From positions 5,146,001-5,210,000 of the forward strand of contig NZ_CP174509.1 in assembly GCF_045920555.1 (NCBI RefSeq): a stretch of DNA of 64,000 bases. Direction: 5' to 3'. A model generated the notes under the pieces. It saw nothing but the letters and a program-made list of their open reading frames with translations. It ran no database searches and was not told the DNA's origin. The position numbers and the translations under genes were made by a program. This DNA is from Pseudalkalibacillus sp045920555. Its GTDB lineage: Bacteria > Bacillota > Bacilli > Bacillales > Fictibacillaceae. Every line of letters starts with the position of its first letter. The first letter of the stretch is position 1. Positions 44,395 through 53,887 of the stretch are shown here, piece by piece.

Positions 44395-44925
44395 TTTATT
44401 AACCCTACTTTGCTATCAAACACCTCAAGGTGTTATAGGTGTTGACCAAATCGCTGAAGTAATCTTAAACAGGGAGCTAAGCGTTCATACAAGTGGACTC
44501 TAGAGAAAGCGTATATACTTCAAAGAAGTAGCTGATAGAAGAGATCCCTTTATGGCGTAATCTTTATACAAGTAACATTGTCACTCTTACGATGTACATT
44601 CAAACTCTCCTTCAATACCAAAGGCACCTATCAAAACTACTTAAAGAGATAGATGCCCTGCAAATAAATTTGAAGATTAAAAGATTATCCGATCAATCCC
44701 CAGTATAGGTGGAAAGATGGCGGCCCAAATCATCTCCGAAATAGGGGAAGTTGATCAGTTCAATCACCAAAAAAGTTAGTAGCCTACGCTTGAATCGACC
44801 CAAGTGTCTATGAATCTGGTAAGTTTAAAGCCACTATCAACCGGATTAAAAGAGGATCGTCTTGTCTTCGTCAAACACTCTACACAGCTATTCAATGTTG
44901 CATAACAAAGGATCGGAATCAGAAA
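44395..44925 (+). pseudogene. IS110-family transposase remnant
   Basis: C-terminal pieces of an IS110/IS116-type transposase in broken frames: TLLQYQRHLSKLLKEIDAL, then IGGKMAAQIISEIGEVDQF (the helix-hairpin-helix region of the family, here read from SPVxGG), a frameshift in the A-run at about 44770, then SGKFKATINRIKRGSSCLRQ and TLY. The N-terminal RuvC-like DEDD half is missing. It abuts the 3' end of the lacZ gene. Confidence 0.7.
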
Positions 44926-47900
44926 CTAAGAACTTCGAATTTCTTCTTTAACATTTAAGTTAAAATAAGATTTCATAATCTTACTTTTTGCAACGACATC
45001 TTCATTCGCACCTTTATAAGGGGCGAAAATCACTTCGTAGTCGAAATACTCAGGTTTCAGTTCATAACTAGGCATTGGACCAGGACCACAGCTTGCACTA
45101 CCGAGACCTCTATGAAGATGATCGATATTTAATGTGATAAATTCCCTTTCTTGTAAGTGATATAAATGTTTAGCTGTTTCTAAATCTTCTTTTGTATAAT
45201 AATGTGCACTAAAATTCAATGGTTTTTTTCCCACTGTGAGCAAACCCTTTTCGCCTTCTCCATACAATGAAACCCATTGGACATCTGTCCGATTTCCATT
45301 TTCTTGAGGGTAAATATAAGGAAAGAATAAATCTTTCACCTTCATATTGTATACACCAAATTTACAAGCATCTTTGCTATCACAATAACTTTCCCAAGGA
45401 CCTCTCCCATACCATTGAACATTTTTTAATGTAGAAGGCAGCTTCATTTCCAGCCCTACTTTCGGCCAATGTGATGGGACTTTACCATACGGCTTTCCGT
45501 TTACTTTTAAACGAACAGCTCCATTTCCATAAATCGTATATTCATAAGTACCTGTTACACCCCAATTTTGTACAGGGGGAGCGATTCGACAGTTACTTTT
45601 AACTTTAACAGTTGATTCATTCAAATACTCATGGTGAACATCTTTCGTATCATGTTGAAGCATATGCAAATAATCTTTTTTCATTTCTTCCACAACATAC
45701 ATATCATTATCAATTGGAGCACGCCAAAAATTCATTTGTGGTCCCTTTACCATGACAGGGTGATGATGATATAACCACTTTGAAATTGTACCGGTCTGTT
45801 TATCAAATTCTATAAGAAACTTTGTTCCGATGATGAGTAATTTCGTCTTATAATCCCTCACTTGTAATGTAGCATGTTTAATTTGGGTCAATGGTTCAAT
45901 TTTTTTTGCTTCTACTGGTATTTTAAATTGTTCCCATGCAACTTCATGACCTTTCTTTGCCCATAATGTGTCTTCTTTGAGAATAAAAGATAGGTTCAAG
46001 TAATAGTCAGTATCAGGAGAAACATTTGTCAAAGAGTATGGTAAAGTTACTTCTTTTTTCTGGTGTGGTAAGATGAGGAGCAAATGATCTTCCCCATAAG
46101 TCATTACTTCATCGTCTGCTGTAATCGTCCATTTCATGATGACATGATCTAATGATATAAAATCATATCGATTTTCTATGATGAATTGTCCTGTTTTTAG
46201 GTTAATGTCTATTACTTTTATAGGCTCAATGACTTTTTTTAAGTGGTAGAGTGCAGGTGAAGGCGTACGATCTGGTTGAACGAGCCCATCTATGCAAAAG
46301 TTCCCGTTATGTGGGATATCTCCAAAATCTCCGCCATAAGCAAAATATTCTTCACCAGTTTCATTGTATTGAAGAAGTCCATGATCCACCCACTCCCATA
46401 CAAAACCACCTTGTAACCTTTTATATTTATAAAATGTATCCCAATATTCTTTTAAACTGCCGGGGCCGTTCCCCATTGCATGTGCATATTCACATAAAAT
46501 GTGTGGTTTCTCTTGATTGTCTTCTTCAGCAATTTGAATAACTTTTTCAACTGAGGAATACATTGTGCTAAAAATATCAGTTGCTTTCGTTTCCTTATCA
46601 CCTTCGTAGTGGACAATCCTTGTGTCATCTAGCTCTTTGCATCGCTTATACATGGAATCAAAATTACAACCAAAGCCCGATTCATTTCCGAGTGACCACA
46701 TGATAATACTTGGATGATTTTTGTCTCGTTGTACCATTCGTTCTAGGCGATCAACATAAAATGGCTGCCAAGCTGGATCATCACTAAGCTGATCACTATT
46801 CCCAAGCAATTCGAAACCATGTGTTTCTAAATCTGTTTCATCAATAACATAAAACCCTAATTCATCACATAAATCGTAAAACCTCGGTTCATTTGGATAA
46901 TGGGCTGTTCGAATGGCGTTAATATTATGTTGTTTCATTATCATTAAATCTTTTTTAATCGCTTCAATTGTAACGGTTCTCCCTGTATCGGGGTCATGGT
47001 CATGGCGATTAACCCCTTTAAACATGACGGTTACACCATTAATTTTTATATTTCCATCAAGGATTTCTACCTTTCGAAATCCAATACGATATGGAATAAC
47101 TTCCAAAATCTCCCCAAAATCATTTTTTAGATACAATAAAAGCGTATATAGTACCGGATCTTCCGCAGACCATTTTTTTGGTAATAGAATATGGTGATTT
47201 AGTTGAACAGAGACCTGTGCAAATTTATCTATTATATGATAATCAGTCATACCGCTTGCCTCGGGAACACCATTTGGATCTAAAAGTTTATATTCAAAGG
47301 AGAACTTTGAAACATTTTCGGATCCATTTCGAATATTTACATCCATATTTAACCGTGCATCCCTATAAGTTTCATCCATATCTGTTCTCACTGAAAAATC
47401 GAAAACATAAAGATCCGGCTGGGAAGTTAAATATACGTCTCGAAAAACACCGCTTAACCACCACATATCTTGATCTTCCAAGTAAGACCCTTTGCTCCAT
47501 TGATAAACTTGTAGTGCCAGCACATTCTCACCTGCTTGAACAAATGACGTAATATCAAATTCAGCTTTGAGGCGACTTCCTTCACTGTAACCAATTTCTT
47601 CTCCATTAACCCAAACGTGAAAAGCACTATCTACACCATCAAAACATAGATAAATTCTTCGATTATCCCAATCATTAGGGATTGTAAAACTACGACGGTA
47701 ACAACCACTTGGATTTTGTGTAGGTACATAAGGAGGCTGTACAGGAAATGGATAATATAAATCGGTATAATGCGGTTTGCTGTACCCTTGTAGTTGCCAA
47801 ACACCAGGTACTTGTATGTCATCCCATTCTTCATGTTCAAACGTCCGACTGTAAAAGCCTTCTGGAATGTGAACGGGATGTTCCACGTAAAAAAACTTCC

Positions 47901-48063
47901 ATTTCCCATTTAATAATTGAAAGAAAGAGGATTGCTCACGATTAATCGTTAACGCTTCCGTTTCATTTGAAAAAGAGATAAAGTGAGTTCTTGGCTCAAT
48001 TCGATTTCGGTGTACGATATCTATATTTTCAATATCAGTTATTGTAAAGTTTTTTACCGACAT
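44926..48063 (-). CDS. lacZ: intracellular LacZ-type beta-galactosidase (GH2)
   Basis: A 1045-residue cytosolic GH2 enzyme close in size to E. coli LacZ. Seen: sugar-binding jelly-roll domain (CFDGVDSAFHVWVNGEEIGY), KGVNRHDHDP, acid/base E461 in MWSLGNESGFG and nucleophile E525 in ILCEYAHAMGNGPG, plus a C-terminal beta-galactosidase small-chain domain (WYGRGPWESYCDSKDA). ATG 48061-48063 with AGGTGA upstream is preferred to GTG 48075. Last gene of the long co-directional locus that starts with the two-component system at 59993, so it probably acts on the oligosaccharide brought in by the ABC importer. There is no signal peptide, unlike the LacZ at 1-2395. Confidence 0.9.
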   Translation of the reverse strand: MSVKNFTITDIENIDIVHRNRIEPRTHFISFSNETEALTINREQSSFFQLLNGKWKFFYVEHPVHIPEGFYSRTFEHEEWDDIQVPGVWQLQGYSKPHYTDLYYPFPVQPPYVPTQNPSGCYRRSFTIPNDWDNRRIYLCFDGVDSAFHVWVNGEEIGYSEGSRLKAEFDITSFVQAGENVLALQVYQWSKGSYLEDQDMWWLSGVFRDVYLTSQPDLYVFDFSVRTDMDETYRDARLNMDVNIRNGSENVSKFSFEYKLLDPNGVPEASGMTDYHIIDKFAQVSVQLNHHILLPKKWSAEDPVLYTLLLYLKNDFGEILEVIPYRIGFRKVEILDGNIKINGVTVMFKGVNRHDHDPDTGRTVTIEAIKKDLMIMKQHNINAIRTAHYPNEPRFYDLCDELGFYVIDETDLETHGFELLGNSDQLSDDPAWQPFYVDRLERMVQRDKNHPSIIMWSLGNESGFGCNFDSMYKRCKELDDTRIVHYEGDKETKATDIFSTMYSSVEKVIQIAEEDNQEKPHILCEYAHAMGNGPGSLKEYWDTFYKYKRLQGGFVWEWVDHGLLQYNETGEEYFAYGGDFGDIPHNGNFCIDGLVQPDRTPSPALYHLKKVIEPIKVIDINLKTGQFIIENRYDFISLDHVIMKWTITADDEVMTYGEDHLLLILPHQKKEVTLPYSLTNVSPDTDYYLNLSFILKEDTLWAKKGHEVAWEQFKIPVEAKKIEPLTQIKHATLQVRDYKTKLLIIGTKFLIEFDKQTGTISKWLYHHHPVMVKGPQMNFWRAPIDNDMYVVEEMKKDYLHMLQHDTKDVHHEYLNESTVKVKSNCRIAPPVQNWGVTGTYEYTIYGNGAVRLKVNGKPYGKVPSHWPKVGLEMKLPSTLKNVQWYGRGPWESYCDSKDACKFGVYNMKVKDLFFPYIYPQENGNRTDVQWVSLYGEGEKGLLTVGKKPLNFSAHYYTKEDLETAKHLYHLQEREFITLNIDHLHRGLGSASCGPGPMPSYELKPEYFDYEVIFAPYKGANEDVVAKSKIMKSYFNLNVKEEIRSS

Positions 48064-48216
48064 CGTTATTTTCACCTCATTTATTATCGTTATTAATGCA
48101 TTTCTCTTAAAAAAAGCTTCCTAATTTTGTAGAAACATTTAATGTACGTTCGTTCATGGAAACAACAATCAGTAAGACTGATCCTATAAGATAAAGCCAA
48201 CCCTTTTGAAAGTTCG

Positions 48217-49788
48217 TTATACGAACTTTGGTTCCTTCGCCTTCTTTTTATACGCCCTCCACGTAATGCACCATTTATTAGGATTGTCAAGATAGTCTTG
48301 TTCATCTATTTTATGAATAGTACTTCTGTGCGGAGCTGTTTTCACAATTTCAGGATTGTTGTAAGCTTCGTGAGAAATTTGCTCCAGTGCAGCAACATAC
48401 TCATCGAGGTCAGCTTTTGAATACGATTCTGTTGGCTCTAGTGTAAAAGGCTGCTTGACGATATATGGATGATGACTCGTCCAATAGTGATGACCAAAAT
48501 CTGTCATCCTTCTTTGGACGTCCTCTGTTGTTACACCCGTTTCTTTCGTCATTTGCCCCCAGCTATAGCGTACTTGCTCCAAGCGGTTCCCGTCGACATA
48601 AGGAGCAGATGCACCTTTGATTTTCAATACTTTATGATACATATAGTTGTTGTTGAGGACAGCAATTTTTGCTACTTCTTTTAGTCCTTTAGCCCCTAAT
48701 GCACGAATCCAGGCGTATGCTCTTAACATTGTTTGTGCGACTCCGTGAAAAGAACGGACTTTTCCGATTGTATGTTTTAAATCATAGTTAAGAGCATAGG
48801 CATCATCCTTTAATTCAACAATTGGGACAGGTAAAAACTCCTTCAGCTCTCCCGTTACACCTAAAGCACCAGTTGCTGGTCCTCCACACATATGCGGTGC
48901 GGCAAATGTTTTATGGAGGTTAAAAAAGCACATATCAAATCCAGCATCTCTTGCGCGAGTGATCCCTAATAGCCCATTTGCATTTGCCTGATCGTAATAG
49001 CAAATCCCGCCTGCTTCATGAACAATTTTTGTAAATTCTTTAATTTTCGGATTAAAAATGCCTGTGTCTTCTGGATTAGCAACAACAAAACCAGCTGTTC
49101 GTTCGGACACGACTTCTTTTAATTTCTCGATATCTGGGAATCCGTCTTCGTCTGGATGAAGTGTTATGATTTTATAACCCTTTACCACAGCAGTAGCTGC
49201 TTGTGATGGATGTGAGAAGATGGTTGTAATAATTTCATCACGCTGTTCTCCTTCACCTCTTGATTCATGGTATTTCCGAACGATGGATGCCATAGCAAAC
49301 AGTGCTTGTGTACCGCCACTAGGTTGAAATGAAAAATGGTCCATTCCGGAAATTTCTCTCATGCATAAATCAAGATTATGCATAATTTCTAGGATTCCTT
49401 GTACTGTATTCTCATCTTGTAAAGGATGTAACGCCATGATTTTAGGAGAACGGATTAACATTTCATTGATTTTTGGAATGTATTTCATCGTACACGTTCC
49501 TTGGCCAATCTCTACATTAAAATCTGAACCAAGCGTTTCTTGAGATAATCGCAAATAATGACGAAGAACACGTGCTTGGCCGATTTCAGGAAGGTTTGGT
49601 TTCTTTTTTCTCACCACATGAGAAGGAATAGATGAAAGGGCATCCCCAACCTCTGATTCGATCGATGGATGAACAGGGGGGACCTCTACTCCTTTTTCTC
49701 CTTGTTGATGTAATTCAAAAATAATAGGTTCATTCCATTTTGCTTGTTGAAAATCACGTGTTTTTTCATTTGCCACAATTTTTTTCAT
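48217..49788 (-). CDS. GcvPB-like PLP protein (divergent glycine decarboxylase subunit 2)
   Basis: A 523-residue fold-type I PLP protein, homologous to subunit 2 of glycine decarboxylase but about 35 residues longer. The PLP lysine is kept (K293 in FFNLHKTFAAPH), as is D266 in CYYDQANANG. Several motifs that are constant in true GcvPB differ: LGSCTMKYNPK is GQGTCTMKYIPK; the AHGTNPASA substrate loop is replaced by FSHPSQAATA; the glycine-rich PHGGGGPG is PHMCGGPATG. So it probably uses a substrate other than free glycine, or another reaction. It follows the partner subunit gene by 24 bases. No gcvT or gcvH is nearby; the neighbours are sugar genes. The alternative is a poorly conserved but ordinary glycine decarboxylase. 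Confidence 0.8.
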   Translation of the reverse strand: MKKIVANEKTRDFQQAKWNEPIIFELHQQGEKGVEVPPVHPSIESEVGDALSSIPSHVVRKKKPNLPEIGQARVLRHYLRLSQETLGSDFNVEIGQGTCTMKYIPKINEMLIRSPKIMALHPLQDENTVQGILEIMHNLDLCMREISGMDHFSFQPSGGTQALFAMASIVRKYHESRGEGEQRDEIITTIFSHPSQAATAVVKGYKIITLHPDEDGFPDIEKLKEVVSERTAGFVVANPEDTGIFNPKIKEFTKIVHEAGGICYYDQANANGLLGITRARDAGFDMCFFNLHKTFAAPHMCGGPATGALGVTGELKEFLPVPIVELKDDAYALNYDLKHTIGKVRSFHGVAQTMLRAYAWIRALGAKGLKEVAKIAVLNNNYMYHKVLKIKGASAPYVDGNRLEQVRYSWGQMTKETGVTTEDVQRRMTDFGHHYWTSHHPYIVKQPFTLEPTESYSKADLDEYVAALEQISHEAYNNPEIVKTAPHRSTIHKIDEQDYLDNPNKWCITWRAYKKKAKEPKFV

Positions 49789-49812
49789 GATTGCTCTTTC
49801 CTCCCCTTTGAA

Positions 49813-51204
49813 TTAATTTATTAATGCATTTTTTATTGATTCAACTAATCGATCAATATCGTCTTTTGAATGAACTTCCGTGACACAGAATAAAGCAGAT
49901 TGACCTAGTTCAGGAAACTCCTTTGAAAGATCTTTCCCGCCAAAAATTTGCTGTTTAAGTAATCGTTTATTTATTTCTTCGACTGTTACACCTGTATCAG
50001 TAAAATCTACGATAAATTCTTTAAACAGTGGTGAATTAAACTTCGTCCCTTTTACACCTGGAATTTTCGTTAGTTGCTTGATGGTATATTGAGAATTTTG
50101 CATAATTGTTTGGCCAAGCTCATACATTCCATTAGGGCCGAGTAAAGATAAGTAAACACCAGCTGTGATACCACAAAGTGCAGTTTGGGTTCCAACAGAT
50201 TCTTTTCCTTTTTCTCGTAAAGCAAATGATGTCCGTTCATAGGCGACATCTCCAAAACCATATTCCCCTTCCTTTACGGTTGGGACGATTCCAAACAAAC
50301 GAGAAGGATACTCCTTAATAAATGTTTCATCATCATGAGTGGCAATAAATCCTGCCTGCCCTCCACTATAGTTCATGTGTAAGCCGAGGGGTTGGAGATC
50401 ACCACAGACGATATCAGCACCGTAATGGCAAGGAGGTGCAAGTATCCCAAGTGAAATAGGGTCTACACCGACTACAACTAAAGCCGCATGTTCTTTGGCT
50501 AGATTAGAAATTTCTTCCCCTTGGGATTCAATAAATCCTAAGTATGAAGGGTTTTCAAAATAGACAGCAGCTGTTTCTTCAGTCAATTTTTGTTCTAAAT
50601 CATCTATTAATAACAATCCAGTTTCTTTGTCATAATCAATAAAGTCAAATTCTAAGTGTGGAGAACCATAATTGGTAATAATTTTATACCGTTCTGGCGA
50701 AACCGTCCTTGGCATAAGGACCTTCGCTTTTTTTGTTATCCGAGATGCCATACGAATGGCTGTAGCAGCAGCCTGACCCCAATCAAAAGTTGGAACGTTT
50801 ACAACATCCATATCAACAAGCTCTGCTATTAAACTTTGATACTCAAATAACGCCTGATATCTTCCATGATCTTCATATGGCTCACCAGCATAAGCAGTCA
50901 AAAATTCGGATCGTTGATAAATTTCATCACAAACAGCTGGGATAAAATGTTGCCAACAGCCAGCACCCAAGAAGTTTAAGTACTCACTAGCGCTAATATT
51001 TTTATTTAACAACTGTTCAATATGTCGTCGTAGTTCATACTCTGTAAGTGCTTCTGGAATATTCATTTCACCTTTAAAATGAAGGTTTTTCGGGATGCAT
51101 GAATACAGTTCCATAACCGAATCTACTCCAATTTCTTTCAACATCTCTTCTTGTATAGTGGGTACCATATTAGGAATGTATGGGTGTACCTTTCTGCTCA
51201 TCAT
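49813..51204 (-). CDS. GcvPA-like protein (divergent glycine decarboxylase subunit 1)
   Basis: A 463-residue homologue of glycine decarboxylase subunit 1. Start context and EMLKEIGVDSVMELY, FLGAGCWQHFIPAVCDEIYQ and RSEFLTAYA keep the family pattern. Hallmarks are changed: TPYQPEISQG is AGEPYEDHGR, the YDGGTA loop is FDWGQA, SAYGGPHCGF is MNYSGGQAGF, and the (R)REKATSNICS(N)Q segment is REKGKESVGTQTA. It forms with the downstream GcvPB-like protein the two halves of one decarboxylase-like enzyme. The two ATGs at 51202-51204 and 51199-51201 both fit AAGGAGG. Position between a short-chain dehydrogenase and LacZ suggests a role in sugar or glycoside catabolism. Confidence 0.8.
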   Translation of the reverse strand: MMSRKVHPYIPNMVPTIQEEMLKEIGVDSVMELYSCIPKNLHFKGEMNIPEALTEYELRRHIEQLLNKNISASEYLNFLGAGCWQHFIPAVCDEIYQRSEFLTAYAGEPYEDHGRYQALFEYQSLIAELVDMDVVNVPTFDWGQAAATAIRMASRITKKAKVLMPRTVSPERYKIITNYGSPHLEFDFIDYDKETGLLLIDDLEQKLTEETAAVYFENPSYLGFIESQGEEISNLAKEHAALVVVGVDPISLGILAPPCHYGADIVCGDLQPLGLHMNYSGGQAGFIATHDDETFIKEYPSRLFGIVPTVKEGEYGFGDVAYERTSFALREKGKESVGTQTALCGITAGVYLSLLGPNGMYELGQTIMQNSQYTIKQLTKIPGVKGTKFNSPLFKEFIVDFTDTGVTVEEINKRLLKQQIFGGKDLSKEFPELGQSALFCVTEVHSKDDIDRLVESIKNALIN

Positions 51205-51316
51205 GAATTCCTCCTTGTAAGTTAATAACTGTTAGCCAGTAGGGGGTTATTCCCACTGACACTAATACATTCTTAAGATTATTTTTATATAGGAGCCTTT
51301 CAGATACATTGAGTTG

Positions 51317-52102
51317 CTATGCTAAGCCTCCTCCATCGACAACGAGTTTTGTTCCTGTCACCCAAGAAGATAAATCGCTCGCAAGAAACAATACGGCTTT
51401 TGCAATGTCATGAGGTGTTCCGAGCCTAGCTAAAGGACGGTCTTTTGATGAATCTCTTAAAAATGTGTTTTCATCTAGCTGCAGCTGCCTTGATTCCTCC
51501 CGTAAAAGCGGGGTATCCGTATCACCTGGACATATACAATTGACGCGAATATTATGTGAACCGTGGTCAATCGCCATTGCATTTGATAAGTTGATTACAC
51601 CAGCCTTTGCAGCACAGTAAGCGGCTGCTTGATCCCCACCTTTTACTCCCCATCCTGATCCTGTATTAATAATGCTTCCACCTCCCGTTTTTACCATAAT
51701 CGGGATTATATATTTGGAAAGAAGATAAATTCCTTTTAGCGATACATCAATGGTTAAGTCCCAGTCTTTTTCATCTAAATCAACCACTGACTTTCTGCGA
51801 ATGACTCCTGCGTTATTAAATAAAACATCTACTCTTCCATAAGTCTTTTCAACGTGGCCGGCTGCTTGTTGACATTCTTTTCTAGATGTGACATTACATC
51901 GTAAAAATTGTGCATGATAGCCTTTTTCTTGGAAATTTTGAGTAGCTATGCTGCCTTTTTCTTCATCAATATCAAGCAAGACGACTTTTGATCCGACTTC
52001 TGCTAAAAGTTCAGCTGTTGCTAGCCCAATCCCTGAAGCGGCTCCTGTTATAACTGAGACTTTATCTTTAAGTTGAAAATAATCTTGTTGACGTTCATAC
52101 AT
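51317..52102 (-). CDS. short-chain dehydrogenase/reductase (SDR)
   Basis: A 261-residue classical SDR: nucleotide-binding TGAASGIG (about 20-27), LDIDEE acidic end favouring NAD, NNAG, catalytic serine in INTGSGWGVKGG and YxxxK as AAYCAAKAG, CPGDTDTP. It should oxidise or reduce an alcohol/keto group of a sugar, polyol or hydroxy acid in the cytosol. ATG 52100-52102 has GGAGGAGG upstream; the longer frame overlaps the GH63-like gene. In the operon it follows the glycosidase and precedes the GcvP-like pair, so it may convert the released aglycone or sugar into the ketone/aldehyde used next. Substrate is not readable. Confidence 0.88.
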   Translation of the reverse strand: MYERQQDYFQLKDKVSVITGAASGIGLATAELLAEVGSKVVLLDIDEEKGSIATQNFQEKGYHAQFLRCNVTSRKECQQAAGHVEKTYGRVDVLFNNAGVIRRKSVVDLDEKDWDLTIDVSLKGIYLLSKYIIPIMVKTGGGSIINTGSGWGVKGGDQAAAYCAAKAGVINLSNAMAIDHGSHNIRVNCICPGDTDTPLLREESRQLQLDENTFLRDSSKDRPLARLGTPHDIAKAVLFLASDLSSWVTGTKLVVDGGGLA

Positions 52103-52116
52103 AAGGAATCCTCCTC

Positions 52117-53841
52117 CTATCCTTTTTCTGATCTTTGGCATTCATTTGTTAAATAATGACTTGCCAATAACAAAAATACACTTGAAGTCCACGTAAAAGC
52201 TGGGTCACGCAACCCTTCACCCGTATTAGCATTAAAATTTTCCGCCATGCCGTGTTTATTCGCCATTAAACAAAAGCGTTTTGCTAAATCACTTGCAAAT
52301 TCAACTTCCCCAATGGAATGTAATGCCTCAATGAAAATAAATGTTGTTGGTGCCCAAATGGGACCGCGCCAATATCCATCCTCTCTGTAATAGGGACTTT
52401 TGATTCTTTCCGATGCTAAACCGTACTTTGTTAAAAAGCCTTTTTCTTCTTTTAAACCATCCACTAATTTTCTGAGTATGTCATCCTCTAATTTGTTTCC
52501 TAAAATGAGAGGAATATAAAGGACAAGACTATTAGATGGAGTATAATGATGGGTACCAGAACGAGGGGCAATAAAATAATCATCCCTCCAACAATGTGCG
52601 ATAAGGTTTTGTAATGTTTGTTCTGATTTCTTCTTCCAGTGGATAGATTGGTTTTTGTAGCCAAGCTTTAGAGCGATGTCTGCTAGAACATCCATTTGGA
52701 GGATGAGAAATGCACTTAAATCTGGACTTTCAATTGGTGTGCCGTTATGAAAAATAGTGCTGTTGTCCCAGCCGCTGTCATTTCCGTGGTTGTATTGAAC
52801 AATCCCGTCATGGTCATCATCCCGATACGAAAACCACCATTCTGTCCATTTACATAACGGTTCGTAAACTTCCTTTAGATGCTTCTTCTCTATAAAAGAT
52901 GTGTTATCCATCATCCACTTTAACGTCCAACCATGTATAGGCGGCTTGCAGCAATTCCATAAGGCAAATTGATTATTTATAAAGTCTGGTAAAACACCTG
53001 ACTCATCTTGTCTATCAAAGAAAATCATGAATTGATCCCAGGCTAAATCCGGCTGATGTTCGGCAAGGGCCATCGCATTAAAGCAATGATCCCAGCTCCA
53101 TATATTCGTCATCCAGTTTTTCGACATATACATCGCCTGTCGGAGGAGATATCCTTCTTTTTTGACGACACATGACCACGTAATATATGCGGCTAATTGA
53201 CGGCCGTCAGATAACCAATCTGGAACAGGAAGTGAATGATCAAGCCATGTTTGAAACTCAGCCTCAACTTCTTGAACGGTCTCATCAAATCTATTGTGTG
53301 TAATTTCGTCAACGAAGACCGTGTGGTACTCTGTTAGGGTTACATTTAGTTCTTCCATATCGTTCTGTGGCAGCATGTCTATGGTAATATGTTTGCACTG
53401 GAGCTCTTTAAACGGTGCATCAACAGCCAGTCTTCCACTTAACACCGTGAGATTGAACCGAATTTGTTGGGCAAAGCTATTGATTTCTACGGATTGTACT
53501 GAATTAGGAATACAATAATCATATGAGCCTGTGATCGTAGTTAATCGAACACCTAGTGATCTTGCTCGTATTCGAATCGTCTCAGGTGAAGAAAAGCATA
53601 TGTTTACGTCTCCGCCTTTTGTTTTTAACGTTAACAAAGAAGGTTTCGCCTCTACGTCATAAGGAAGCACGGCGCTTTCGAGTGAAAGCACTTCGATTTT
53701 AAATACTGGACCTAAATCATCATCTCCACCTCGTATGTTTCGAATATAAAGACCCTCTCCATATTTCGGAACCGTTAAATGAGAAAAGACCAAAAATGAT
53801 CCAAATCGACTGAATGGCACTTTTTTTAAATCAAACTGCAT
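52117..53841 (-). CDS. GH63-like glycosidase (YgjK / mannosyl-glucosylglycerate hydrolase group)
   Basis: A 574-residue protein with an N-terminal beta domain (about 1-190) and an (alpha/alpha)6 barrel. Barrel motifs NIWSWDHCFNAMALAEHQ, GNDSGWDNS with the presumed acid aspartate, and REDGYWRGPIWAPTTF are characteristic of the GH63 and trehalase-like clan; bacterial GH63 members hydrolyse mannosyl- or glucosyl-glycerate or alpha-glucosides. No signal peptide, so it acts on imported substrate. ATG 53839-53841 with GGAGGT 10 nt upstream. It directly follows the ABC permease genes and precedes the SDR. A glycoside osmolyte is an attractive substrate, but this is inference. Confidence 0.75.
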   Translation of the reverse strand: MQFDLKKVPFSRFGSFLVFSHLTVPKYGEGLYIRNIRGGDDDLGPVFKIEVLSLESAVLPYDVEAKPSLLTLKTKGGDVNICFSSPETIRIRARSLGVRLTTITGSYDYCIPNSVQSVEINSFAQQIRFNLTVLSGRLAVDAPFKELQCKHITIDMLPQNDMEELNVTLTEYHTVFVDEITHNRFDETVQEVEAEFQTWLDHSLPVPDWLSDGRQLAAYITWSCVVKKEGYLLRQAMYMSKNWMTNIWSWDHCFNAMALAEHQPDLAWDQFMIFFDRQDESGVLPDFINNQFALWNCCKPPIHGWTLKWMMDNTSFIEKKHLKEVYEPLCKWTEWWFSYRDDDHDGIVQYNHGNDSGWDNSTIFHNGTPIESPDLSAFLILQMDVLADIALKLGYKNQSIHWKKKSEQTLQNLIAHCWRDDYFIAPRSGTHHYTPSNSLVLYIPLILGNKLEDDILRKLVDGLKEEKGFLTKYGLASERIKSPYYREDGYWRGPIWAPTTFIFIEALHSIGEVEFASDLAKRFCLMANKHGMAENFNANTGEGLRDPAFTWTSSVFLLLASHYLTNECQRSEKG

Positions 53842-53887
53842 CTTGATGGATACCTCCAACAGTTAGTAAAGGGACTCGGCATATTCA

